From Noviherbaspirillum suwonense (GTDB lineage: Bacteria; Pseudomonadota; Gammaproteobacteria; Burkholderiales; Burkholderiaceae_D), in assembly GCF_900182955.1 (NCBI RefSeq), contig NZ_FXUL01000001.1, forward strand, positions 248,001 through 312,000: a stretch of 64,000 nucleotides of DNA. Reading direction: 5' to 3'. Each line of letters starts with the position of its first letter. The first letter of the stretch is position 1. Made by a program: the position numbers and the translations under genes. Shown here one piece after another: positions 13,514 to 21,195 of this stretch. A model generated the notes under the pieces. It had not been told where the DNA came from. It saw only the letters and a program-made list of their open reading frames with translations, and did no database searches.

Positions 13514-15334
13514 TCAGGACTTGCCCGCATCCTTCGCCTGGTCGGCGCCGACTTCTACCTCAGCCGGATTCCCGTCATACCCATAACGTGTCGCCTTGGT
13601 CGCCGCAGCGATCTGCTCAATCGGAAACTTGGGCGTCCGGTCCGCATAAAGCAACCCGTTGGCTTCCTGGAAGGTATCCGTAAACTGGGTATAGCAGAAA
13701 CCGCTGAACATCACGGTAGTGTTCACCACCCCCAGCAGCTTGCGGTACTTCTCGGCGAATTCGCTCGACTCGCTCGCCGTGGAATAGCCCCAGGTCGTGC
13801 CGGCCTCCTGCTGCGGACGAACGCACGCGATCCCCCCGAATTCGGTCAGCATGATGGGCTGGCCGCGGTGCGGGTAGCCGTCCAGCGTCAGGATGCGTCC
13901 GCCGGGACGCCTGCGGTCGAACAGTTCCTGGGTCTTGTCGGAATAGCGGGCGCGGATCTTTTCCGGGCTGGGGTCGTAGTCGTGGATGCCGATGATGTCG
14001 GTCGCAGCGGCTTCCCAGCCGTCGTTGCCGATGACGGGGCGGGTGCTGTCGAGCGTGCGGGTCAGGTGGTACAGCGCTTCGACCGCGTTGCGGTGCGACT
14101 GGGTCGACATCAGGTTGGGCACGCCCCATGACTCGTTGAACGGGACCCAGACCACGATGCACGGATGGCTGTAGTCGCGGTCGATTACCTCGGTCCATTC
14201 GCGCACCATGCGGGTGATGGCCTTGCTGGTGAAGCGGTAGGCCGACGGCATTTCCTCCCATACCATCAGGCCCAGCCGGTCGGCCCAGTACAGGTAGCGC
14301 GGGTCCTCGATCTTCTGGTGCTTGCGCACGCCGTTGAAGCCCATTTCCTTGGCCAGCTCGACGTCGCGCCGGAGGGCGTCGTCGGATGGCGCGGTCATCA
14401 GGCTGTCTTCCCAGTAGCCCTGGTCCAGCACCAGCCGCAGGTGGTACGGCCGGCCATTGAGCATGAAGCGGTCGCGCGAGATGGCGACCGAGCGCATCGC
14501 GGTGTAGGACGTGATCTCGTCCAGCACGACGTCGCCGCGCCGCAGCGTGATCCTGGCGTCGAGCAGCGTCGGCCGCTCCGGGCACCACAGCAGCTCGTTG
14601 CGCGAGTCGTCGATGCCGGGGTCGGACAGGCCGATCTTGCGATGCGCCTCATTGCCGATGACCTTGTACAGGTCGGACGCCAGCACTTTTTCGCCGTGCG
14701 TGATCTCGACTTCCACCGACAGGTTGTCCTCGGGATCGCCTTCGACGAACACCGAGCAGCCGATCTCGAAATTCTCGAAGTAGGGCGTCCACTGCAGCTT
14801 CTGGATGTAGGTGCGCGGCACCCGTTCCATCCAGACCGACTGCCAGATGCCGGTGGTGCGCGGGTACCAGATCGAATGCGCCTCGAGCTGCCAGTCCTGC
14901 TTGCCGCGCGGCTTGGCCAGGTCGTGCGGATCGTCTTCCGCATAGACCGTCACGGTCTGCTTTCCCGAAGCGTCGAGCGCGCTGGTGATGTCGGCGGAAA
15001 ACGGCGAGTGGCCGCCTTCGTGGATGGCCACGCGGTGGCCGTTGACCCAGACCGTCGCGCGGTAGTCCACCGCGCCGAAGTGCAGCATCACGCGGTCGCC
15101 GGCGGGCTGGCAATCGAATTCGCGCTGGTACCAGCAGGCCAGGTGGAAGCCGCGGTCGTTGATGCCGCTCTGCGGCGCTTCGGGTGGGAAGGGCACGTTG
15201 ATCTGGTGCGTCCATTCGACCGGGCGCGTCGTCATGTCGAAGCGCTGCTCGTTGTCGAACGTGAATTTCCACGGCCCGTTAAGCGAGGTCCAGTCAGGGC
15301 GTACGAGTTGCGGGCGCGGATAGGCGTCGGCCAT
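13514..15334 (-). CDS. Glycoside hydrolase family 2 protein (beta-galactosidase/beta-glucuronidase type)
   Basis: The 606-residue protein starts at the ATG at 15334, preceded by GAAAGGAAAG. The GH2 order is visible: a jelly-roll sugar-binding domain (SLNGPWKFTFDNE, GAVDYRATVWVNGH), an immunoglobulin-like domain, and a TIM barrel with the acid/base glutamate in PFNESWG and the nucleophile region LTEFGG. No signal peptide is seen, so it is probably cytosolic. It is the last gene of a minus-strand run galT-M24-galK-GH2 (galK ends 14 bp upstream). That suggests it releases galactose or a related sugar feeding the Leloir enzymes; the substrate is inferred. Confidence 0.88.
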   Translation of the reverse strand: MADAYPRPQLVRPDWTSLNGPWKFTFDNEQRFDMTTRPVEWTHQINVPFPPEAPQSGINDRGFHLACWYQREFDCQPAGDRVMLHFGAVDYRATVWVNGHRVAIHEGGHSPFSADITSALDASGKQTVTVYAEDDPHDLAKPRGKQDWQLEAHSIWYPRTTGIWQSVWMERVPRTYIQKLQWTPYFENFEIGCSVFVEGDPEDNLSVEVEITHGEKVLASDLYKVIGNEAHRKIGLSDPGIDDSRNELLWCPERPTLLDARITLRRGDVVLDEITSYTAMRSVAISRDRFMLNGRPYHLRLVLDQGYWEDSLMTAPSDDALRRDVELAKEMGFNGVRKHQKIEDPRYLYWADRLGLMVWEEMPSAYRFTSKAITRMVREWTEVIDRDYSHPCIVVWVPFNESWGVPNLMSTQSHRNAVEALYHLTRTLDSTRPVIGNDGWEAAATDIIGIHDYDPSPEKIRARYSDKTQELFDRRRPGGRILTLDGYPHRGQPIMLTEFGGIACVRPQQEAGTTWGYSTASESSEFAEKYRKLLGVVNTTVMFSGFCYTQFTDTFQEANGLLYADRTPKFPIEQIAAATKATRYGYDGNPAEVEVGADQAKDAGKS

Positions 15335-15348
15335 GTCTTTCCTTTCAA

Positions 15349-16461
15349 TCAATCGAATAAGGGTTGCGGCTGGTCCGCATCGGCATCGGGCGCGGGCAGC
15401 AGCACGCCAGCCAGCTGCAGCAGGCGGTCGTGGTTGTAGCGCTGGGTGACCGCGGTGGCGATGGCGGCCGCACGCGACTTCGCGCACAGCGCCACGCAGG
15501 CGCCGCCGAAGCCGGCTCCGGTCAGGCGCGCGCCGTAGACGCCGGCTTCGGCGCGCAGCATGTCGCACAGGGTGTCGAGCGCCGGCACCGACACTTCGTA
15601 GTCGTCGCGCAGGCTGGCGTGGGACGCGTTCATCAGCTTGCCGAAGGCGGCCCCGTCGACGCCGTCGGCGATGGCCGCCAGCACCCGCGCGTTCTCGGTG
15701 ACGACGTGGCGGGCGCGTTTCTGCAGTGTGGCCGGCAGCACGTCCAGCGCGGCAACGTCGGTGACATCCCGCAGCATGGGCACGCCCAGCAGGCGGGCCG
15801 CCTCGCGGCATTCGGCGAAGCGTTCGTTGTACTTGCTGGTGGCGAGCGTGCGGGCCACGCCCGAGTCGATCACGATCAGCTCGGTGTCTTTCGGCATCGG
15901 CAGCACGCGGCGTTCCAGCGTGCGGGTATCGAGGAACAGCATGTGGCCGGTGTCGGCCAGGCTGGACGCCATCTGGTCCATGATGCCGCATTGCACGCCG
16001 GCATAGCGGATCTCGGCGGCCTGCGCATATTGCGCGATCTGCACGTCATCGAGGTCGAGGCGCAGCATTTGGCGCAATGCGCGCAGCACCGCGACTTCCA
16101 GCGCGGCGCTGGAGGACAGGCCCGAGCCCATCGGCACGTCGGAATGCACCTTCATGCTCAGCGGCGGCACGTCGATGCCATGGTCGCGCAGCACGCGGAT
16201 ACAGCCGGCGACATAGCGGGCGTAACCGTCGGGCAGGTCGCCGTCGGCGTCGAATTCGGCGTTCTCGTCGAGGTTGCTGGAGTACACGTGGAAACGGCTG
16301 TCGATGCTCGGCGCCACCTGCACATGGGTCCGCTGCGGGATGGCGACCGGCAGCACGAAGCCGTCGTTGTAGTCGGTGTGTTCGCCCAGCAGGTTGACGC
16401 GTCCCGGCGCGGAAACCTGGATGCCGCCGCCGGCGAAGAAACGGGAAGTGTCGTCGCTCAT
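15349..16461 (-). CDS. galK: Galactokinase
   Basis: The 370-residue GHMP kinase phosphorylates galactose at C1. It has the galactokinase signature PGRVNLLGEHTDYNDGFVLP, the ATP-binding PMGSGLSSSAALEVA motif and the C-terminal GARLTGAGFGGACVAL motif. Its ATG (16461) overlaps the TGA of the M24-fold gene by four bases, so translation is probably coupled. With galT two genes upstream it forms a Leloir pathway pair; galE and galM are not in the window. Confidence 0.95.
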   Translation of the reverse strand: MSDDTSRFFAGGGIQVSAPGRVNLLGEHTDYNDGFVLPVAIPQRTHVQVAPSIDSRFHVYSSNLDENAEFDADGDLPDGYARYVAGCIRVLRDHGIDVPPLSMKVHSDVPMGSGLSSSAALEVAVLRALRQMLRLDLDDVQIAQYAQAAEIRYAGVQCGIMDQMASSLADTGHMLFLDTRTLERRVLPMPKDTELIVIDSGVARTLATSKYNERFAECREAARLLGVPMLRDVTDVAALDVLPATLQKRARHVVTENARVLAAIADGVDGAAFGKLMNASHASLRDDYEVSVPALDTLCDMLRAEAGVYGARLTGAGFGGACVALCAKSRAAAIATAVTQRYNHDRLLQLAGVLLPAPDADADQPQPLFD

Positions 16462-17552
16462 GCTGCCTCCGGTTCCAGCGGCAGCGCACGCTGCCGCGTT
16501 TCGTGGGTGATCGCCGGCCAGGCCGGGTCGAACGTCAGGTTCTCCAGCCCGTCGTCGCGGATCAGAAAGGTGTCTTCCAGCTTGATGCCGGGCAGGCTGG
16601 GATTGAAGGCGATCGCCATGCGCGTCGCCAGCGGCTCGCCGGTTGCAGGCGTCGCCACGATCTCGCGGGACAGGTAGCCGCAGATGCCGCCCTGGTGGTG
16701 GCGCCGTATGCCATCGGCGAAGCCGTGCTGGCGGTAGGCCTGGTCCAGTGTCGCATAGACGTCCGACAGCGGCACGCCGGGGCGGCAGGCGGCAAGGCCG
16801 GCGGCCTCGATTTCCAGCAGCGCCTGCGACGCCGGCTGCGGCGCGGCGCCGTCGAAATGCACGAAGCGGGTCAGGTTGGCGTACAGGCCGTAGCCGCGGG
16901 CGCAGAACACCAGCATCGCCCGCTTGCCGAGGCGTTCCCTGGTCGGCGTCGCATGGCGGTATATCGGCAGCCGGCGCTCGTTGGCCACCAGCGTCAGCGT
17001 CGGATGCAGGCCGCGGGCCCACAGGGCCTCGGCGCCGGCGCCGGCCAGCTCGAACTCGGTCCAGCCGGGCCGCGCGGCTGTCATCACTTCCGTCATCGCC
17101 TGCGCGGCCAGCAGGCCGACTTCGCGGTAGCGGACGATCTCGCTGTCCATCAGGCGGTAGCGCTGCCGGATGAATTCCGCCGGCAGCGGCTGCTCGGCTC
17201 CTGCCGGACGGTCCGACAGCACGACGCCGCCCGCGGCCAGATCGCTGGTGAAGCGCCTGCGCACGCCGGCGTCGGCCCAGGGCGCGACCTGCCACTCGTA
17301 ACCGGTCGGCACTTCCTCGTCCTGCAGCCGCTGCGCCTCGATCTCGTCGGTCAGCACATACGCATGCGTGGCCGTCACCGCGATTTCCGCGACGCCGGTT
17401 TCAGCCGCCAGCAGCACGGTGTTGGAGCCGCCCGCGGTGGCCCAGGCAAACCAGTCGGTGCCGCGCAGCCGCAGCATCGAGGCGCCGCTGCTGCGCAGGC
17501 AGTCGCGCATGATGCCCAGTTTCTTTTCGATTTCCATACTGCGTTCTTGCAT
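16458..17552 (-). CDS. M24-fold protein (Xaa-Pro peptidase/creatinase-like) with most metal ligands replaced
   Basis: The 364-residue protein (ATG at 17552; an alternative ATG lies at 17537) has the two-part 'pita-bread' layout: an N-terminal creatinase-like domain and a C-terminal M24 domain from about residue 130. In metal-dependent M24 enzymes the ligands are Asp, Asp, His, Glu, Glu. Here the DxG...DxTR segment reads VFCARGYGLYANLTRFV (about residues 212-228), so both aspartates appear lost. The E-P glutamate is asparagine (AFNPSLPG). Only a histidine (RRHHQGG) and the last glutamate (KLEDTF) remain. It may be a non-metallo enzyme like creatinase or a pseudo-peptidase. It is wedged between galT and galK and overlaps galK by 4 bp. 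Confidence 0.8.
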   Translation of the reverse strand: MQERSMEIEKKLGIMRDCLRSSGASMLRLRGTDWFAWATAGGSNTVLLAAETGVAEIAVTATHAYVLTDEIEAQRLQDEEVPTGYEWQVAPWADAGVRRRFTSDLAAGGVVLSDRPAGAEQPLPAEFIRQRYRLMDSEIVRYREVGLLAAQAMTEVMTAARPGWTEFELAGAGAEALWARGLHPTLTLVANERRLPIYRHATPTRERLGKRAMLVFCARGYGLYANLTRFVHFDGAAPQPASQALLEIEAAGLAACRPGVPLSDVYATLDQAYRQHGFADGIRRHHQGGICGYLSREIVATPATGEPLATRMAIAFNPSLPGIKLEDTFLIRDDGLENLTFDPAWPAITHETRQRALPLEPEAA

Positions 17553-17583
17553 CGTTTCCCGCCTTGTCTCTTTAACCTTGTCT

Positions 17584-18714
17584 TTAATCCAGGGTGACCT
17601 GGACCTGCTGCAGCTCGCGCGCCTTTTCCTCGGGCAGCACGTCCATCGCGAACATGCCGGCGCCCAGCTCGGTGCCGGCCAGGTATTTGAGCCGGTCGCG
17701 GCTCCGGTAGGGCGGCGAGAACTCGGCATGCAGGAAGGCTTCCGGATGCGGCTTGCCATCGAGCGGCGCCTGGTACCAGGCCATCAGGTAGGGGAAGGGC
17801 CGCTGCCACAGCCCGTCGTACTTGAGCAGCACGGTTTTCAGCGCGCGCGCCAGGTCGGCCCGCTGCGCATCGGACAGCTCATGGAAATAGGCGACCGGCT
17901 CGATGGTCGACACCCAGACCTCGTACGGATAACGGGCGCAGGCCGGCACGAAGGCAACCGCATGCTGGCCCTGGTAGACCATGTTCTCGCCGGCCTTCAT
18001 GTGCTTTTGCACCATGTCGCCCAGCAGCGACTTTCGATGCTGCTCATAGAAGGCCTGCTGCGTCTGCTGCATCCGCGCCGGCACCGGCGGCACGAACGGA
18101 TACGCGTAGATCTGGCCATGCGGATGGTGCAGCGTCACCCCGACCTCGGCGCCGCGGTTCTCGAACGGCAGCACGTACTGGAGGTCGCCGCGCCTGGCTG
18201 CGCGCACCGTGCGGTCGCCCCAGACCTGCAGCAGGAGTTCGATCTGGGGCAGGGGCAGCGCGCCGAGCGAGGCCTTGGGATCGGTGGTGAACACGACGAC
18301 CTCGCAGAGGCCGTTGCCGGGCGCAGTCTCGACCAGCGCCGGAGGCGGGTCGTGAGCCTCGGCCGATAGCGAAGGGAAGCGGTTCTCGAACACCGCGATC
18401 GCATAGTCGCCGGCCGGCAGCTCGGTCGGGTTGGCCGGGTCGACGCACATGGCCAGTGGATTGTATTCAGGGGGCGGCAGGAAGGTGCGCCCCTGGCGGT
18501 AGGCCGCATAGGTAATCCACTCGCCGCGCAATGGGTGCCAGCGCAGGTGCGGATTGGCATGCAGCGGGTCGGCGAACGGACTGGGCACCGGGCCGTCGAC
18601 GCGCACCGGGCCGCCGCAGCCATACAGCGTCATGGCGCGGCCGTCGGGCTTGGTCAGTTCCAGCGTGAACTGCGGTGCTGTGGAATTCTGTTGCGGGCCT
18701 TGGTCTTGCTCCAA
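17584..18714 (-). CDS. galT: Galactose-1-phosphate uridylyltransferase
   Basis: The 376-residue HIT-superfamily enzyme exchanges UMP between UDP-glucose and galactose-1-phosphate. The active-site motif [12 protein letters not shown] is intact, with the uridylylated histidine between prolines, and the C-terminal HAEFSPPYR segment carries further conserved histidines. It is the first gene of the galT-M24-galK-GH2 unit; 31 bp separate it from the M24 gene. A strong hairpin at 18779-18807 separates it from the fusion gene upstream, so it probably has its own promoter in 18715-18778. Confidence 0.95.
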   Translation of the reverse strand: MEQDQGPQQNSTAPQFTLELTKPDGRAMTLYGCGGPVRVDGPVPSPFADPLHANPHLRWHPLRGEWITYAAYRQGRTFLPPPEYNPLAMCVDPANPTELPAGDYAIAVFENRFPSLSAEAHDPPPALVETAPGNGLCEVVVFTTDPKASLGALPLPQIELLLQVWGDRTVRAARRGDLQYVLPFENRGAEVGVTLHHPHGQIYAYPFVPPVPARMQQTQQAFYEQHRKSLLGDMVQKHMKAGENMVYQGQHAVAFVPACARYPYEVWVSTIEPVAYFHELSDAQRADLARALKTVLLKYDGLWQRPFPYLMAWYQAPLDGKPHPEAFLHAEFSPPYRSRDRLKYLAGTELGAGMFAMDVLPEEKARELQQVQVTLD

Positions 18715-18778
18715 TGTTGTCTCCAGTTACCTAGATAACAGTTTGAGTGCGGGAGTCGAAAAGGATTCAATAAAGAAT

Positions 18779-18807
18779 CGCCCGGCGCAAACTATTTGCG
18801 CCGGGCG
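18779..18807 (-). terminator. Hairpin terminator after the GH1/RmlD fusion gene
   Basis: The arms 18779-18791 and 18795-18807 are perfect 13-bp complements around a 3-nt loop. On the minus strand the hairpin is followed by ATTCTTTATT, a modest T-rich stretch. Its position, about 90 bp after the stop of the upstream minus-strand gene and 65 bp before galT, fits an intrinsic terminator. Confidence 0.65.
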
Positions 18808-18851
18808 TGGGATCAGGCGGGGAATGCGTCGGCAAGCCGGGAAAGTCGTGT

Positions 18852-18887
18852 CACAGGATCACAGGATCACAGGATCACAGGATCACA
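18852..18887. repeat. Four tandem copies of CACAGGAT plus a partial copy
   Basis: The 8-bp unit CACAGGAT repeats four times without interruption (18852-18883), followed by CACA. It lies 10 bp downstream of the stop of the GH1/RmlD fusion gene, in non-coding DNA. It looks like a simple-sequence repeat able to change length; no function is evident. Confidence 0.9.
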
Positions 18888-18896
18888 CCGTCCGGC

Positions 18897-21065
18897 TCAC
18901 ACGCGTGCCGTATCCCTGATGTAGCGCTGCAGCGCGCCTTCCAGGGTGGGCAGGAGCAGGCCGCGTTCGGACGACAGCGCGGTGGCGCTGGCCTGGCCGC
19001 CGTCGGCCCGCACCAGCCTGCTGCTGTCGACGCCGGCTTCGCTGGCGGCGCGGGCCGCCAGTTCATGCCAGGAAATGACGCCCTGGTTGGCCAGGTGCCA
19101 GACGCCGCCCGAGCGGTCGATCAGCAGGTCCAGCGCCGCATGCACCAGGTCGGGCACATAGGTCGGCGAGACCATTACCGCGTCGCTCGCCTCGACGCGC
19201 CGGCCTTCCTTCAGCGCCCTGAGGGTCATGTGGACAAAATTATAAGTGTCCCACGGGCCGAAGAACGCGCTGGTGCGCACCACCAGCGCCTCCGGGAATG
19301 CCTGTTTCACCAGCCGTTCGGCGCTGGCCTTGCTGCGGCCGTAGACGCCGGTCGGGCAGACTTCGTCGCTTTCGACGTAGGCACGGCCCAGGGTGCCGTC
19401 GAACACCAGGTCGGACGAGAATGCGACGTAATGGGTGCCGGAACGGGCACAGGCGCGGGCCAGCGTCTCGGCGCCATGGGCGTTTTCAAGGAAACAGCGT
19501 TCCTGCTCCTTTTCCGCCTGGTCGACGCGCACATAGCCGGCGGCATTGATGACGGCCCACGGCCGCACCCGCTCCAGCGCCGCATCGACCGACTGCGGGT
19601 CGGTGATGTCCATGTCGCTGCGGGACAGCAGCACGTGCGGCAGGCCGCGCTGGGTGCAGACGCGGGCGAATGCGCGTCCCAGCGTGCCGGTGGCGCCTGT
19701 GATGGCGATCACGCGCGGCCGCTGCACCAGCGCCGGCGAGCGCGGCTCGCGCTGCGGCGGCTGGTAATAGCGGTCATGCCGGTGCCACCATCCGGCCTGG
19801 TCCAGCACCGGGTGGCTGAAATCGCCGGTGCGGGCCAGCGCGCCTGCCGCCATCGCCAGCGCGGTCGCACGCGGCGGGTCGCAGCGGACGTCGAATACCC
19901 CCGGCTCGTAGAAGCCGTTGCGCTGGGTGAGCAGCGTATTCCAGTCGACGCAGCCGAACAGGGACCAGATGGTGACGGCGCGCAGGTCGACGCCTTCCTC
20001 GCGCAGCAGGCAGGCGGCGTCCCAGACTTCCTTCAGCCATCGGAGTTGTTCATCGCGGGTGTTGCCATGGTGGACTTCCGTCACGGCCATCGGCAGCCCG
20101 TAGCGTTCCCAGACCTCGCGCAGGCGCGCCAGCGGTCCGGTCGGCCGGCCTTCGAAGTCGATCCGGACCGCTTCGACGTCAGCATAGCGGTCGTGCTGGT
20201 TGCCGCTCAGGTGATGTTCGGGGAACAGCTCGTCGCGCTCGTCGAGGTAGCGCTCGCTGGTCAGGTAATGGTTGATGCCGATGATGTCCGGCGGGCATGG
20301 CTGCTCGACGAAGAAGGCCAGTTCGTCGGCGCCGATCCCGTTCTTCACGAAGCGGCCGTGCCACGGATGGTCGGGCCCGACGCGCCCGCACAGCAGGTCG
20401 AAGCTGAGCCAGCGCCGCTCGTTCTCATGGTCGGCCTGGTATTGCAGCCGCGGCGTACTGAAGGCCTTGCCCATGTCCTCGGTCTGGACCAGTTGCGCGG
20501 CCGGGTTGATCCGGCGTATCGCCTGCATCGAGAGCACGGTTGCGCGGCACTGGTTGATCAGCGTGCGCAGGAACGTGGCATCGTCGGCGCCATGCGGGTA
20601 CCAGTGGCCGTACAGGCCCGAAAAGCGTGCCGTCGTCAGCGGCTCGTTGACCGGGGTGTACTTGTCTATCCAGGGGTAGCGTTCGGCGACGCGGGCCGCA
20701 TGCTGCGCCAGCAGCTCGGGAAAAGCGAGGTCGGCCAGGTTGGTGTAGCGCGGGCCGCTGCCATGGTGCACGAGGCCGGCGATCGGGCTGATGCCGAGGT
20801 CGCGCATCTTCGCCAGCCGCCGGTCGTGCCAGCTCCAGTCGCAACGGTCGGGCGCGTCGGGCGAGATGGTTTCCCACAGCACCGGATAGCGCAGGGTGCG
20901 GATGCCAAGGGCGGCGATCTGGTCCAGGTCCTGCTCGCGCTCCCAGTGCCCGGTTTCCCTGGCCTGGTCGCGCACCACATCGCCCACTCGTGCAACTGTG
21001 CATTCAATGCCGCCCCAGAGTTCGGGCGGCCCCGGCTGCCGCCGGGCATTGCTCGACATCGTCAT
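18897..21065 (-). CDS. Fusion of a GH1-type glycosidase and an RmlD-like dTDP-4-dehydrorhamnose reductase/SDR
   Basis: The 722-residue protein joins two enzymes. Residues 1 to about 430 are a family 1 glycoside hydrolase-like barrel with acid/base motif TPVNEPLTT and a nucleophile-type segment AVTEVHHGN. From about residue 450 a short-chain reductase starts with the Rossmann motif ITGATGTLGRAFA. It continues with NAAGYVRVDQAE, FSSDLVFDG and YGRSKASAE (the YxxxK catalytic pair), as in RmlD. No signal peptide is seen. It follows the glycosyltransferase/mutase fusion by 130 bp on the same strand. A joint role in building or remodelling a surface polysaccharide or glycoside is inferred; I know of no proven substrate for such a fusion. 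Confidence 0.85.
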   Translation of the reverse strand: MTMSSNARRQPGPPELWGGIECTVARVGDVVRDQARETGHWEREQDLDQIAALGIRTLRYPVLWETISPDAPDRCDWSWHDRRLAKMRDLGISPIAGLVHHGSGPRYTNLADLAFPELLAQHAARVAERYPWIDKYTPVNEPLTTARFSGLYGHWYPHGADDATFLRTLINQCRATVLSMQAIRRINPAAQLVQTEDMGKAFSTPRLQYQADHENERRWLSFDLLCGRVGPDHPWHGRFVKNGIGADELAFFVEQPCPPDIIGINHYLTSERYLDERDELFPEHHLSGNQHDRYADVEAVRIDFEGRPTGPLARLREVWERYGLPMAVTEVHHGNTRDEQLRWLKEVWDAACLLREEGVDLRAVTIWSLFGCVDWNTLLTQRNGFYEPGVFDVRCDPPRATALAMAAGALARTGDFSHPVLDQAGWWHRHDRYYQPPQREPRSPALVQRPRVIAITGATGTLGRAFARVCTQRGLPHVLLSRSDMDITDPQSVDAALERVRPWAVINAAGYVRVDQAEKEQERCFLENAHGAETLARACARSGTHYVAFSSDLVFDGTLGRAYVESDEVCPTGVYGRSKASAERLVKQAFPEALVVRTSAFFGPWDTYNFVHMTLRALKEGRRVEASDAVMVSPTYVPDLVHAALDLLIDRSGGVWHLANQGVISWHELAARAASEAGVDSSRLVRADGGQASATALSSERGLLLPTLEGALQRYIRDTARV

Positions 21066-21195
21066 ACGTGCATCCTCAACATCGCGGGTAGCCGCAGGCC
21101 GGAGCCAGGCGCCATCCCGGGCTCGCGCCTGGCAAAACCATGGCCCGGACTTAAAGCCGCTTTTCCATAGGACGGCGGCGCGAGCGATGGGGCCA

